Shown here: in pieces, positions 23,005-34,473 of the stretch
Numbering within the stretch: the stretch's first letter is position 1
Layout: each line of letters begins with the position of its first letter
The notes under the pieces: model-generated
The model's database searches: none
Told to the model about the DNA's origin: nothing
What the model saw: the letters and a program-made list of their open reading frames with translations, nothing else
Position numbers and translations under genes: made by a program
Origin: Hofstenia miamia
Lineage: Eukaryota > Xenacoelomorpha > Acoela
Length of the DNA stretch: 64,000 bases
Assembly: GCA_004352715.1 (NCBI GenBank)
Contig: SCFE01000074.1
Span: forward strand, 638,978 to 702,977
Direction of reading: 5' to 3'

Positions 23005-24004
23005 NNNNNNNNNNNNNNNNNNNNNNNNNNNNNNNNNNNNNNNNNNNNNNNNNNNNNNNNNNNNNNNNNNNNNNNNNNNNNNNNNNNNNNNNNNNNNNNN
23101 NNNNNNNNNNNNNNNNNNNNNNNNNNNNNNNNNNNNNNNNNNNNNNNNNNNNNNNNNNNNNNNNNNNNNNNNNNNNNNNNNNNNNNNNNNNNNNNNNNNN
23201 NNNNNNNNNNNNNNNNNNNNNNNNNNNNNNNNNNNNNNNNNNNNNNNNNNNNNNNNNNNNNNNNNNNNNNNNNNNNNNNNNNNNNNNNNNNNNNNNNNNN
23301 NNNNNNNNNNNNNNNNNNNNNNNNNNNNNNNNNNNNNNNNNNNNNNNNNNNNNNNNNNNNNNNNNNNNNNNNNNNNNNNNNNNNNNNNNNNNNNNNNNNN
23401 NNNNNNNNNNNNNNNNNNNNNNNNNNNNNNNNNNNNNNNNNNNNNNNNNNNNNNNNNNNNNNNNNNNNNNNNNNNNNNNNNNNNNNNNNNNNNNNNNNNN
23501 NNNNNNNNNNNNNNNNNNNNNNNNNNNNNNNNNNNNNNNNNNNNNNNNNNNNNNNNNNNNNNNNNNNNNNNNNNNNNNNNNNNNNNNNNNNNNNNNNNNN
23601 NNNNNNNNNNNNNNNNNNNNNNNNNNNNNNNNNNNNNNNNNNNNNNNNNNNNNNNNNNNNNNNNNNNNNNNNNNNNNNNNNNNNNNNNNNNNNNNNNNNN
23701 NNNNNNNNNNNNNNNNNNNNNNNNNNNNNNNNNNNNNNNNNNNNNNNNNNNNNNNNNNNNNNNNNNNNNNNNNNNNNNNNNNNNNNNNNNNNNNNNNNNN
23801 NNNNNNNNNNNNNNNNNNNNNNNNNNNNNNNNNNNNNNNNNNNNNNNNNNNNNNNNNNNNNNNNNNNNNNNNNNNNNNNNNNNNNNNNNNNNNNNNNNNN
23901 NNNNNNNNNNNNNNNNNNNNNNNNNNNNNNNNNNNNNNNNNNNNNNNNNNNNNNNNNNNNNNNNNNNNNNNNNNNNNNNNNNNNNNNNNNNNNNNNNNNN
24001 NNNN
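23005..24004. other. Assembly gap, 1,000 N
   Basis: Exactly 1,000 N, the same size as five other gaps here, so it is a placeholder of unknown true length. Confidence 0.95.
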
Positions 24005-24444
24005 GTTTAAGGTATTTTAATGCTTATATTTTTATTTTACTACTTTTTGTAAGCTTACTTAAAGGGCAACTACAGCTAAACATTGCGTATGAATCCGTAA
24101 AAAATTATAAGCCCAATATGCTATTAAGCAAGGTTCATTATCATTTTTATGCTATTCAATTTTATAATTTATTAGCTTCTCACCTAAAAGTATTACTACA
24201 ATTAAGATTAGTTCTTTCTGAAGACATTAAAATGAATCCAGGTCCTCTCATTTCCGAAAATATGTTGCAACGTGAAATCACCCGCGCGGTAAATCGCGCG
24301 CCTCCACTCAGGACGAAATTAATCAACACGAATTACACAGCGGCGCTTAGGCCACCTCGTGATTACAACCTAATTAAGCAGCAGGTAATCATCAAGAATA
24401 AATTATTTGAGATTGCCAAGTCCAATCCAATTAAATCGAACTAG
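24005..24444 (+). pseudogene. LINE ORF fragment with 2A-like motif
   Basis: The frame is open from the gap to a stop at 24,442-24,444. After a hydrophobic, Leu-rich region it reads LVLSEDIKMNPGPL (NPGP at 24,235-24,246). The ending resembles the 2A ribosome-skipping consensus D-x-E-x-N-P-G-P, although G is E and the E/S position is K, so activity is doubtful. 2A-like sequences at LINE N-termini are known from sea urchin and other animals. Downstream the endonuclease expected after this motif is absent; instead a linker (NYTAALRPPRDYNLIKQQ) leads to the RT region, so the copy carries an internal deletion. Confidence 0.6.
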
Positions 24445-24469
24445 ACCAATTATGAAAACGCCAAGCATG

Positions 24470-25073
24470 TAATTAAAAAACGTCGTAAATCAAATTATGA
24501 CTCTAGGGTTAAAGAATATTTTAAAAAATTAAAAAATCTAGTCAAAAATGGAATTTTGTAAACAGAAGCATTCGAAAATCTAAATGTTTAAATATAAACA
24601 TTGAAGGGTTACGTGATGATAACATGATATGCAGGTATAAAAGCAAAATTGTAAATGCACTAAACAAAACTTTTGAAAACATGGGTAAGTTTGAATTTAA
24701 ATCAATCGGAAAAAAGATTTCTTCTAACGCTAGAATTGATTGTAACCTCAAAACTGAATTTCACGTTACGACTTAAGAAAAGAAGTTTTTAAGCTTGATG
24801 AAAACAAGTCATGCGGTTCTAGTCACTTGCCATATTGGATAATTAAAAAGTATTTTCATATATTTGCCGAATATCTTCTTTTAGCATGTATTATTGACAA
24901 TCAATTTCCAAATATTTTGAAAAATTCTGACATTTCACCTCTATACAAAAAAGGCGACCCCTTAGATCCCAATAATTATCGTCCCATTAGTATTACTCAC
25001 CCGTTTGCTAAAATATTTGAAAAAATTCTTGCAGCACAAATGTATAAATTTATTAAGGAGAATCGCATTTTAT
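24470..25073 (+). pseudogene. LINE linker and start of reverse transcriptase
   Basis: Broken frames give the pre-RT region (DSRVKEYFKKLKNLVKN, then NALNKTFENMGKFEF). From 24,827 an open frame carries LKNSDISPLYKKGDPLDP, NNYRPISITHPFAKIFEKIL and FIKENRIL, the standard LINE RT start (P-L-x-K-K-G-D...N-Y-R-P-I-S). It is cut by the gap at 25,074. Closely related protein sequence is seen at 49,879-50,100, so the two belong to the same or sister families. Confidence 0.8.
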
Positions 25074-26073
25074 NNNNNNNNNNNNNNNNNNNNNNNNNNN
25101 NNNNNNNNNNNNNNNNNNNNNNNNNNNNNNNNNNNNNNNNNNNNNNNNNNNNNNNNNNNNNNNNNNNNNNNNNNNNNNNNNNNNNNNNNNNNNNNNNNNN
25201 NNNNNNNNNNNNNNNNNNNNNNNNNNNNNNNNNNNNNNNNNNNNNNNNNNNNNNNNNNNNNNNNNNNNNNNNNNNNNNNNNNNNNNNNNNNNNNNNNNNN
25301 NNNNNNNNNNNNNNNNNNNNNNNNNNNNNNNNNNNNNNNNNNNNNNNNNNNNNNNNNNNNNNNNNNNNNNNNNNNNNNNNNNNNNNNNNNNNNNNNNNNN
25401 NNNNNNNNNNNNNNNNNNNNNNNNNNNNNNNNNNNNNNNNNNNNNNNNNNNNNNNNNNNNNNNNNNNNNNNNNNNNNNNNNNNNNNNNNNNNNNNNNNNN
25501 NNNNNNNNNNNNNNNNNNNNNNNNNNNNNNNNNNNNNNNNNNNNNNNNNNNNNNNNNNNNNNNNNNNNNNNNNNNNNNNNNNNNNNNNNNNNNNNNNNNN
25601 NNNNNNNNNNNNNNNNNNNNNNNNNNNNNNNNNNNNNNNNNNNNNNNNNNNNNNNNNNNNNNNNNNNNNNNNNNNNNNNNNNNNNNNNNNNNNNNNNNNN
25701 NNNNNNNNNNNNNNNNNNNNNNNNNNNNNNNNNNNNNNNNNNNNNNNNNNNNNNNNNNNNNNNNNNNNNNNNNNNNNNNNNNNNNNNNNNNNNNNNNNNN
25801 NNNNNNNNNNNNNNNNNNNNNNNNNNNNNNNNNNNNNNNNNNNNNNNNNNNNNNNNNNNNNNNNNNNNNNNNNNNNNNNNNNNNNNNNNNNNNNNNNNNN
25901 NNNNNNNNNNNNNNNNNNNNNNNNNNNNNNNNNNNNNNNNNNNNNNNNNNNNNNNNNNNNNNNNNNNNNNNNNNNNNNNNNNNNNNNNNNNNNNNNNNNN
26001 NNNNNNNNNNNNNNNNNNNNNNNNNNNNNNNNNNNNNNNNNNNNNNNNNNNNNNNNNNNNNNNNNNNNNNNNN
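25074..26073. other. Assembly gap, 1,000 N
   Basis: Placeholder gap; the sequence on the two sides comes from different parts of LINE copies (RT start to the left, endonuclease to the right), so contig order is doubtful. Confidence 0.95.
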
Positions 26074-27087
26074 TGTTCAAATTCAATTATCACTATTACA
26101 GAAACTTGGTTAAACAACGAAATTAATCCAAATTTGTTCAATCCAAACCCTGAAATCGTTGATATTTTTGTTAAAAATAGGGATAGTAGAGGTGGTCTTA
26201 TGATTATTGTACCAAAGAATTAAATCCAATACGAAAAAAAATCTTGAATCCGATCATTCTGTTTTTGAATCTTTATGGATTGAAATTAAATCACCTACAA
26301 ATTCCTCCGAACATGAATTAATTAATGTGACTTATAATCCAAATAAGAATTTTCTTGTAGAATATATAAAGTTTAAATGCGATGAAATTTCAAATATTCC
26401 TAATAATAACTATTCCCTAAACATATTAGGTGACTTTAATATAAATTATTTCAGTTTTTATGAAAAAATGCATTGAATAAGCTATGCGCTATTTATAACT
26501 TAAAAATTATCAACACTCAGACTCCCACTAGAAGAACGACATTATAATAGATTATTTTTATGTAATTCAGAAACTATAAATAAACATTTAATCCTCGAAT
26601 CTTTCAGTGATCATGCACTCTGCATTTATATTAGTACACATCATGCTAAGTTATCTAAATTTAAAACGATTTATGCTAAGGATTTCAAAAACTATTCAGA
26701 TGAAATCATGGAAAATTTATTTAAAAATATTCCATTCGACTATATTTTTACTCTAAATTCTGGTTCCCACATGTTAAATACATCATTAAAACAACGTCGA
26801 TTTTATGAAAACTTAAACTCTTCTAAACAAAAGTGGAAATTTTTAAACCGTTTTATTGGAAAATCGAATGGGCTAAATAGTGATATTTCAGAAATTTATA
26901 TTGCTAATAAAAACATTACCGATAAAAAAAGATTTTAAATCATCTAAATCACACATTTAAAGAATTAGGTAACTTCAATTTTCCTAAAATTCCTCTATCA
27001 AACTTAAGCAATCAAATTGTAAATCTACGTTTCAATTTAGGTTATCTACCTTAAAAGAATTACAAACTATTGTACGAAACTTAGACG
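26074..27087 (+). pseudogene. LINE endonuclease fragment, near-copy of 48,825-49,838
   Basis: It begins in the apurinic-endonuclease-like domain (SIITITETWLNNEINPNLF, an E-T-W-L motif), then FESLWIEIKSPTNSS, ILGDFNINY (the G-D-F-N motif), SDHALCIYIS (S-D-H motif), and a pre-RT linker (KQKWKFLNRFIGKSNG). Several stops and one small indel break the frame. The whole 1,014-bp contig matches 48,825-49,838 almost base for base, and both end at CGAAACTTAGACG, so this may be a haplotype or duplicate contig of the same locus. Confidence 0.85.
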
Positions 27088-28087
27088 NNNNNNNNNNNNN
27101 NNNNNNNNNNNNNNNNNNNNNNNNNNNNNNNNNNNNNNNNNNNNNNNNNNNNNNNNNNNNNNNNNNNNNNNNNNNNNNNNNNNNNNNNNNNNNNNNNNNN
27201 NNNNNNNNNNNNNNNNNNNNNNNNNNNNNNNNNNNNNNNNNNNNNNNNNNNNNNNNNNNNNNNNNNNNNNNNNNNNNNNNNNNNNNNNNNNNNNNNNNNN
27301 NNNNNNNNNNNNNNNNNNNNNNNNNNNNNNNNNNNNNNNNNNNNNNNNNNNNNNNNNNNNNNNNNNNNNNNNNNNNNNNNNNNNNNNNNNNNNNNNNNNN
27401 NNNNNNNNNNNNNNNNNNNNNNNNNNNNNNNNNNNNNNNNNNNNNNNNNNNNNNNNNNNNNNNNNNNNNNNNNNNNNNNNNNNNNNNNNNNNNNNNNNNN
27501 NNNNNNNNNNNNNNNNNNNNNNNNNNNNNNNNNNNNNNNNNNNNNNNNNNNNNNNNNNNNNNNNNNNNNNNNNNNNNNNNNNNNNNNNNNNNNNNNNNNN
27601 NNNNNNNNNNNNNNNNNNNNNNNNNNNNNNNNNNNNNNNNNNNNNNNNNNNNNNNNNNNNNNNNNNNNNNNNNNNNNNNNNNNNNNNNNNNNNNNNNNNN
27701 NNNNNNNNNNNNNNNNNNNNNNNNNNNNNNNNNNNNNNNNNNNNNNNNNNNNNNNNNNNNNNNNNNNNNNNNNNNNNNNNNNNNNNNNNNNNNNNNNNNN
27801 NNNNNNNNNNNNNNNNNNNNNNNNNNNNNNNNNNNNNNNNNNNNNNNNNNNNNNNNNNNNNNNNNNNNNNNNNNNNNNNNNNNNNNNNNNNNNNNNNNNN
27901 NNNNNNNNNNNNNNNNNNNNNNNNNNNNNNNNNNNNNNNNNNNNNNNNNNNNNNNNNNNNNNNNNNNNNNNNNNNNNNNNNNNNNNNNNNNNNNNNNNNN
28001 NNNNNNNNNNNNNNNNNNNNNNNNNNNNNNNNNNNNNNNNNNNNNNNNNNNNNNNNNNNNNNNNNNNNNNNNNNNNNNNNNNNNNNN
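27088..28087. other. Assembly gap, 1,000 N
   Basis: Placeholder gap following the end of the endonuclease contig. Confidence 0.95.
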
Positions 28088-28373
28088 GAGACAAATAGGG
28101 TAGCACCATGCACTAATTGAGCACTGAACTGCTTCTACTTCTAAAGACTCTGCTTCGGCTGGAAGCCACGTTAATTGATCATCTTGGAAATACCTAAAGT
28201 ATCGTATCAAATACTTGGATGAACTACAATTGTTTCTATTAGTTATTTTCTCGTTACTTGATTTCCCCAGAATCGGGGCTGTCGTTATCTAAGTTAAACC
28301 TTCTGCAGAGTCAATTAGTTACTAGTACAAATGCAGCCCGCAATTCTACAATATTCGAGGTGTGTTCTGATTT
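28088..28373. other. Non-coding stretch
   Basis: Moderate GC, no gene or repeat recognised. Confidence 0.35.
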
Positions 28374-28888
28374 GTGCATGTCCAATTGATTAATGTTGTA
28401 GTTCTTTTAATCTCTATGCCTATACATAGCCCTAAAGCAACCACAATATGGGCTCACATCTGTCAAGGAGTGAGTTATTGCCCCAGGCACAGAAGAGTTC
28501 TCCCACATTATCACCAGATCTTACAATTTCATTATTATAAAATTCATACCAGAGCTAAAATGGTTAGTAAGATATAATATAATAGAAAAGCAAATGGTAT
28601 CCAGTGAGAATGAAATTTATTTGACATTTGCTTACAATTGTATTCCCTATTTATACAAAAGTAGGTAAATATTTACCTTTTTTTACAAAAGTTAGTTTCC
28701 CTTGCAATTAACTGAGCAATTACACGTAATTCTAAAGCTCTGAGGGGACACTTATTAAGTTCGAATCTTAGGTTTGAAATAATCACAAATTAATAAAATT
28801 AACAATTCATTAGAAAAATAGCACCAAATTAATTTGAGAGTGCCTGTAAATAAAATAAAAATCAAAAGAGGCTCCAAGTGACTCTACT
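28374..28888 (-). mobile_element. Ty3/gypsy LTR fragment
   Basis: It matches roughly the last 500 bp (plus-strand coordinates) of the solo LTR at 35,960-36,862: ATGGGCTCACATCTGTC, TATCCAGTGAGAA, then GAGGGGACA and the terminal GTGACTCTAC, which is the LTR 5' end on the minus strand. The other half is absent, so it is a truncated copy, more diverged than the others. Confidence 0.75.
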
Positions 28889-30422
28889 TTACTTATGACA
28901 ATGATATCTCTGAACATTAACAAGATGAAGTGAATGCTGGGACTATTTTGACATCTAAATTTGTTTTCAATTGTAAGCAATCTTAAATTTTGTAATGAAA
29001 TTCCAAAAAGTACTGAAAGTAGGAGAATGTAAAAAGTAGTATTTGGAAATGTGTTTCTGAAAAAGTTATTGCCATAGATATCATTGAAAGTAATACCAAA
29101 AATTAAGAAACTATATAAAATAATAAGCTGCATACTAATGCCATAAAAGTGCAAACAAAGAGAACATCAAAAAATTAATTTCCAAATAATTTGATGCAAT
29201 TCCCACATTATTACATTTTATTTTTGTTTATTATTTTCAATGCTTTGCATTTATAAAATAGTTAATTTGTCTGAAGTGAAACTAATCTGTACCCATTTTG
29301 GCAAAACTTTGAGGAAAGTCTGAAAATTGAAAGTGTATCACCAGTTGGGTTACAATTTAATTTATCTTATTTAAGTTTCCCCCATTGAAATTATTCTGCT
29401 GTTGTTGCTTAAAAACATGTAAGAAAGGATTTCTATTATTTTTGCTATGCACATTCTTGAACAAAGTAAAAATTAAACACTTTACATTTTTAGTAGATTA
29501 TTTATAGAAACTATTTGCAGGTTCATTACTTTTTGTGAATTAGTTATACAATGTTATACTCTACAATATTATTCTAAATCTTGTTTTGAAATTAATGTCA
29601 TTAAGCAAAATCAGGATTGTGTTTTGTGACCTAAGCACTGAAAAGGTTACTATGTAGCTTTCTCTACTAAAGGAATCTAATTTTGATTACTTAAAAACTT
29701 GTAGGAAAATATTTCCATAAATGTTACTATACATGTTCTTGATGAAACTAGATATTGTGCTTTTTATATTTTAGTTGATTATTTGTTGAAACTCTGTACA
29801 ATAAAATTCCAAACAATTTGCTTTATAAATGGGATTAGATGAACTCAATTAATTGATATATAAAACAATCTATTTAAATTACTTAATATATGTAAATTGG
29901 TTCTGTGGAAATTCTCCCAATTTCATGTCTGATGTCAAAAATCTTAAAGACCATTAGAATTTAGCAGAATTTTTTAGTCAAGTTTAAGCTGCTTGGTCCA
30001 ATTTTGAATTTTTATTTTTCATGATTGAATTTGAGTATTTCTTTGAAGTAAATGCCAAGTTCCATCAAGTTTTCATAATTCTGAACCTTCTTGGAGTAAA
30101 ATACAAAATATTTTGCAATAATTCTAAGCTTTTTAAGCTAAAAAAATATTTTTTGCAATTGATAATAAAAATGAAATTTAAAATAATTCAAATATTATGG
30201 TATTTTCAAATATATTTTTATCAAATTTGAATTTAAGCATTAATCATTTTCTTTGAGTGTTGTAAGCTCACTCAAATTTGAGTTGTTAGCATTCCTATAA
30301 TTTGAAAACCCTGGACTTTAGAAACACGATTTCAATGAAATTCTAATTGCACTTTCAAAAGCATAAATGCATTTCCTTAGACTGTTTTTCAAGTAGTTTT
30401 CTTTGTAGTTTAGATTGGTGCT
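28889..30422. other. AT-rich non-coding region
   Basis: No supported gene. A 114-codon minus frame at 28,810-29,154 overlaps the LTR end and is a low-complexity hydrophobic frame. From about 29,980 to 30,310 the sequence is of the CAAGTT-rich type and closes with AAAACCCTGG at 30,303-30,312, resembling the right end of a CAGGG-ended hAT-like element whose left end I could not find. Confidence 0.4.
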
Positions 30423-30746
30423 TCTCAAAGTGGGCCTGAAGCTTTCTCAAGGAAATTCCAGACCCTACATTAATAATAATGATATTTTAGGAGCACACAT
30501 TTGAGCATTTGCTTAATGATGATACATTACTGATGCAACAATTTGCCTTAAAGTATTACAATTTCAGCTAATTACATTACTTGGTGTTATCAAGTATGTG
30601 CTCATCAACAATTCTAACAAATGATATAACCAGCTGAACATTGTTGAGATGATGGGTAGTAATTAAAGTACAGACTCTGCTTGTGTGCAATTCATTAGCT
30701 CAGACATAATAATTTTTTTGAAATTGGTAATCTCTGATCTTTCATC

Positions 30747-30975
30747 ATGTTAGCAACAATTTCAAAAAAGAGAAAGGCTACACACAGTTACCAGAAGGAA
30801 TTTTTGCTACTTGGCTTCCAGTCTTCAAGTGCTGATTATACAAACTGCAATGTGGGTTCATAATGATGAATGAATCTATGAAAAAAGCAAAATTACAAGC
30901 TCATCAGCAACTGGAACCTCCTGGTGCTTTTGAAATTCTGAATTCTATTCAATGCTCTAAAGTGAGTTGCAAGAA
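30747..30975 (+). pseudogene. hAT (Charlie/ZBED5-like) transposase N-terminal relic
   Basis: From an ATG at 30,747 the frame reads SKKRKATHSYQKEFLLLGF, a short spacer with one Cys, and after a stop and shift MNESMKKAKLQAHQQLEPPG. This follows the K-R-K...Y-x-x-x-F/Y-G-F...C-x-x-C...N-x-S-M-K-x-x-K-L-x-x-H pattern of hAT transposases of the ZBED5/SCAND3 group, where the second part is the BED-type finger's helix. The Cys pair and final His are partly lost and the catalytic core is absent. About 310 bp upstream, GTGCTTCTCAAAGTGGG (30,419-30,435) resembles the CAGTGGTTCTCAAAGTGGG terminal repeat that I recall for Charlie-type elements. A dead, truncated copy. Confidence 0.5.
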
Positions 30976-31720
30976 AAAAGGTTAATAAGTACTGCTTAGA
31001 TTATTAAAATATGGAATTGCATCAAATAATTGTAAATAAATGCTATAAACCCTGTCTTCAACCTTAAATTGTTTTCTTGGTAGAATACAGTCTATTAAAA
31101 ATTGATGGTCCCATTCATGCAAAGATTCTTAAAAATTTTGTATAACTATGTAGTGATACACTTCAGGGTTTTGCAATCAAGTTCAAGTTACTTTATTTGG
31201 TTCAAGTTTTATGTGTCAGGTTAGAATATATTTTCAAAGAAAATTTTGAGTGTTTATATTTAGAGATTTTAGGGAAACAAAGAATTTATTATAAAATAAA
31301 TCTCAATTTTGGAAGCCATGAAACAACCATTTCCAATTCATAAAGATACTAAAATTTTAAAAATTAAATTTGAATGGTCGTTTTCTATTTCAATTCAAGT
31401 ACTTAGAATTTTCATCTAAGTTTTTTGAATCAAGCTTTGCAAATTCATTTGAGCTTGAGCTCTTAAAATTTTGAAAACTTGAAAATTCTTGTTCAATTTT
31501 AATTAATTAGTTAAAATCTTTTCCTTATCATATGCATGAATATTTTTACTCATACTTGTCATAAATAAAAAGGTGTAAGCAGTTTTAGAAACCCAAAATA
31601 TTCTCTGTTTACCACATGACATGTTTTCAATTAAAAAAATACGAATTTAGGTCCTTTTGTATTTTCTGTTCTTAGAAAACTTTTTGATATTATTGTGCAG
31701 CAGAGTTTTCAATTTCAAGT
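30976..31720. other. AT-rich, CAAGTT-rich non-coding stretch
   Basis: It contains CAGGGTTTTGCAATCAAG at about 31,163, a likely element end like that at 10,165. No gene. It ends with the 8-bp target duplication TTTCAAGT at 31,713-31,720. Confidence 0.4.
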
Positions 31721-32030
31721 CAGGGAGTTCAATCTCAATCTTGGGGGGTCAATCTCAATCTTTTCAAATTCAATCTTTAATCTTGCCAAAAATCAATCTC
31801 AATCTCAAGCTTTTAAATTATAAATTTATTAGTGTTATTTTCCTTTTATGCAACAAGAAATATTTTGAAATGACATTACTGTTAGCTGTTATGTCAAATT
31901 TCATTTAGAATCATTGGATTGGCTAGTGATAAATGACAACTATTGAAATTCGAAGTTAGTTATATATACAGTTTTAGTTTACAATATACAATTTCAAAAT
32001 TTGGAATCCAAATTCTAAATCCATATTTAC

Positions 32031-32231
32031 CTCCACCAAGGAGGTTATGTTTTTGGTAGCACTGGTTTGGCTGCCTGTTAGCAACCTTACGGAAAAACTA
32101 ATAAATGGATTGACATCAAATTTTCATCAGAGGTGTGTCTCTGCCCAGGGAGGAATTATTTAAATTTTGGTGCTGATCCGAGGGACACAAGCTGTGGGTG
32201 GAGGTTTTTGACTTCAAGTGCTTTTCTAGTT
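32031..32231. repeat. Dispersed CCTCCACCAAGGAGG-type repeat
   Basis: The block opens CCTCCACCAAGGAGGTTATG, passes through GTTAGCAACCTTACGGAAAA and AAATTTTGGTGCTGATCC, and ends GGTGGAGG...AGTGCTTTTCTAGTT. I recall this sequence as a dispersed repeat in many animal genomes; the ends are inverted (CCTCCACC / GGTGGAGG). It is probably a small non-autonomous element. I cannot name its class with confidence. Confidence 0.55.
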
Positions 32232-32350
32232 ATAAATAAATTTTAATTTTTTTAACTTTAGTGCTGCACAAATGCAAATGCCATGTTAAATTTAATTTAA
32301 TGTTAAATGAAAATTTTATTAGAGAAATTTCTATAATTTTGAGAGGCATA

Positions 32351-32436
32351 CAGAAATTACATAGACTAGAAATTACATAGACTTTGGAAATTACTTAGAC
32401 CAGAAATTACATCAACTGGAAATTACTTAGACCAAA
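32351..32436. repeat. MULE left terminal inverted repeat, subrepeat structure
   Basis: Five spaced copies of (G)AAATTAC(A/T)TAGAC: subunits ACATAGACTAG, ACATAGACTTTGG, ACTTAGACCAG, ACATCAACTGG, ACTTAGACC. The reverse complement of 39,650-39,724 matches in the same subunit order, with few differences. Confidence 0.8.
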
Positions 32437-32506
32437 AATTTAAAACCCTTTTTCATTGGATAACTTAAGAACACATCAAATAGTCTATTGGAAATAAATA
32501 TTTAAA

Positions 32507-32668
32507 TGATAAAATCACAGGTAACTGTATTCAATGCTGTGAGCAATTTGATTAGTCAATAGCATAAGCCTTAAGAATTTCATGTCACGAGCTTTGTGAT
32601 TGGTCGAAAAATCACTCGTTGCATGAAATAAAGTTCCTGTAAGTTAGTCTTTCAACAACACATCTATT
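32507..32668 (+). repeat. Internal inverted repeat, left copy
   Basis: It matches the reverse complement of 35,046-35,207, including CTTAAGAATTTCATG, GCTTTGTGATTGGT and AAGTTAGTCTTTCAACAACA. One copy lies just inside the left terminal repeat and the other between the two divergent genes, so it may be a shared regulatory or transposase-binding segment, or mark a former end of the element. Confidence 0.75.
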
Positions 32669-33423
32669 TTATATTTTTAGGAAAAAAATTTTTTGAACAA
32701 GCACTGAATCAATTAAACATATGTATTTACATTATTCAGATATTCTTACAACTTTGAAGTAAAATTCTAAGTCTGATTAGTGTATTTAATAATTTATTAA
32801 CTGTAACAAGTATGACGTATCTTGTATAATTACTAAGAGTTCATATTAAAATTAATCAAATTCTTCATTATCACTATATCCAAATAGTCTATCTATTTTG
32901 GCAGCTTTTCCATCAAGTTCTTCAGCATAGTAATACATTATTTATGTTTTAAACAAGGATATTATTTTACTTTAATGTATATTACAGCAAGATGCCGTAT
33001 TTTGTTTAGAATATATTTGCAAATTAGGTATTTTAGTGAAAGGTTCTTCAATTGTTGTTGCCGTAGATAAGCTTTGGGAGCAATTTTTCATGGAAAAAGT
33101 TGTGGCTTATACATGGGTAAATATGGTAATAATATAATATAATAAAGTTAGCATTCCATCAAGCTGTTGCTTTAAAGTGTTTAAGCATTTTGGTGATATT
33201 GCCACCTGATTATTTTTATATATTTATTACTATATAGAATTGCTAGCAATTCAGTTTTAGAGAGAGATTTTGTTCTTGCTCTTAACATGAATTGCTTACT
33301 TTTAACAGATCTTCATTCTATGTATATATATAATCATACATTTATTAAATTGAATACAATAATTTATTAAGTGTATGTAAAAAAATCTTTAAATTTAAAA
33401 CAAAATAAGGTTTTGATTTATCT

Positions 33424-33443
33424 TGGTAGCTCTGAAAAGAGCT
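33424..33443 (-). other. Histone-mRNA-like 3' stem-loop
   Basis: On the minus strand AGCTCT-TTTC-AGAGCT forms a 6-bp stem with a 4-nt loop, directly followed by ACCA. The metazoan replication-dependent histone 3' signal is GGCTCTTTTCAGAGCCACCA; only the outer G-C pair is changed, to A-T, with pairing kept. No histone frame is visible upstream on this strand, so it may be a relic of a histone gene or chance. Confidence 0.4.
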
Positions 33444-33830
33444 CATTGAATATTAACAAATGAGGTGTGAAGTTACAAGCTTTATTGTGTTAATAGAATA
33501 TGTGATCATATTTGCAGAGCACAAAACCCCTATCATAGTCCTAAGAAATTGCACTAGGGCTCCAACCATTACAATTTTGAGTACAAAATATAACCCAGCA
33601 TTGTTAATCACTGAGTGACTCTGCATCACCAGAATGATGTTCCTATGAAAATAGCACTAACTAAACTGTTACACAATATAAACCTTTGCAATATTTCTAT
33701 TTTCTTTAAAATTTATATTTAATATAATTTTCATGTATAATTACATTTCTAATGTTTCATTCCAAGCAGTATACTTATTCAAAGCTACTTTCTAAATTAA
33801 TTTACAGATACAAATTCTAATATGCAGTAT

Positions 33831-33901
33831 TGATTCAGTGAGATTTGAACTCACATATTCTGTACATGCATACAGCTGTGTTTATCTTACACCACAAATC
33901 A
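33831..33901 (-). tRNA. tRNA-like sequence, degenerate
   Basis: A 71-nt cloverleaf can be drawn: acceptor arms TGATTTG/TGAATCA, D stem GTGT/ACAC, a 5-bp anticodon stem CTGTA/TACAG, and T arm GTGAG-TTCAAAT-CTCAC. The B box is good, but the D loop lacks GG and the anticodon loop has only 6 nt, so no amino acid can be assigned. It is probably a tRNA pseudogene or tRNA-derived repeat. A relative lies at 39,207-39,277 in the opposite orientation. Confidence 0.4.
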
Positions 33902-34473
33902 GAAGTTGGTCTACTCTAAAGTAGTAATATCTAAATTATTATTCTTAGAATTCAAAGGAATATCAGATCTAAATGCAAAAAATGCCTAAATATATTGTAG
34001 TTTCTATTCTAAATATTTAATATTGTAGAATTTAAAGTAGAATTTAATAAATCAAAACAATAGATTAAAAATAAAAATAATTATTATTTGTAGATCTTCC
34101 ATGTTATCCAAGAGGTTTCTTGCAACATTCTGTCCTATACTGCTACACAGAAATTATACCTTTTGAAGAGACTTGTAAAATCTAAATGCAATTAGGTATA
34201 AAAATCTTAAGTCATGTGAGCCTATTGCACTTCGTAAAGAATGAAAAAATGTGCAGACATCTGAGGTTGAAGATCTATGAATAAAGAGAGGTTCACACAT
34301 AATAGGAGGTTATTGTGATTGTCACAAACATATAACCTAAGTCAAAAGTTTTGTCAACACCTAAAACAGAATTCCCATATATACATTCTATAATCACGCA
34401 ATCTGCAATTTGCTTTTCAGTATATACAATAATAGAAGTGGAGACATTTTAGGTTTTTTGGTGATAAAATAAT

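Noticed and set aside
24217-24246. 2A motif as evidence of a picorna-like virus
   Set aside because: The surrounding frame and the following RT are LINE type; 2A-like sequences are known in LINEs.
22882-24444. Long ORFs running through the 1,000-N gaps (here and at 25,074, 27,088, 42,770, 45,069 and 47,236)
   Set aside because: They are open only because N translates as X; just the real sequence beyond the gaps was considered.
28810-29154. 114-codon hydrophobic minus-strand ORF
   Set aside because: Overlaps the LTR end, AT-rich low-complexity composition, no family resemblance.
32580-32650. Promoter call for the divergent genes from CCAAT/ATTGG boxes in the 160-bp repeat
   Set aside because: GATTGG-type words are present in both copies, but such short motifs are too common to support a call.
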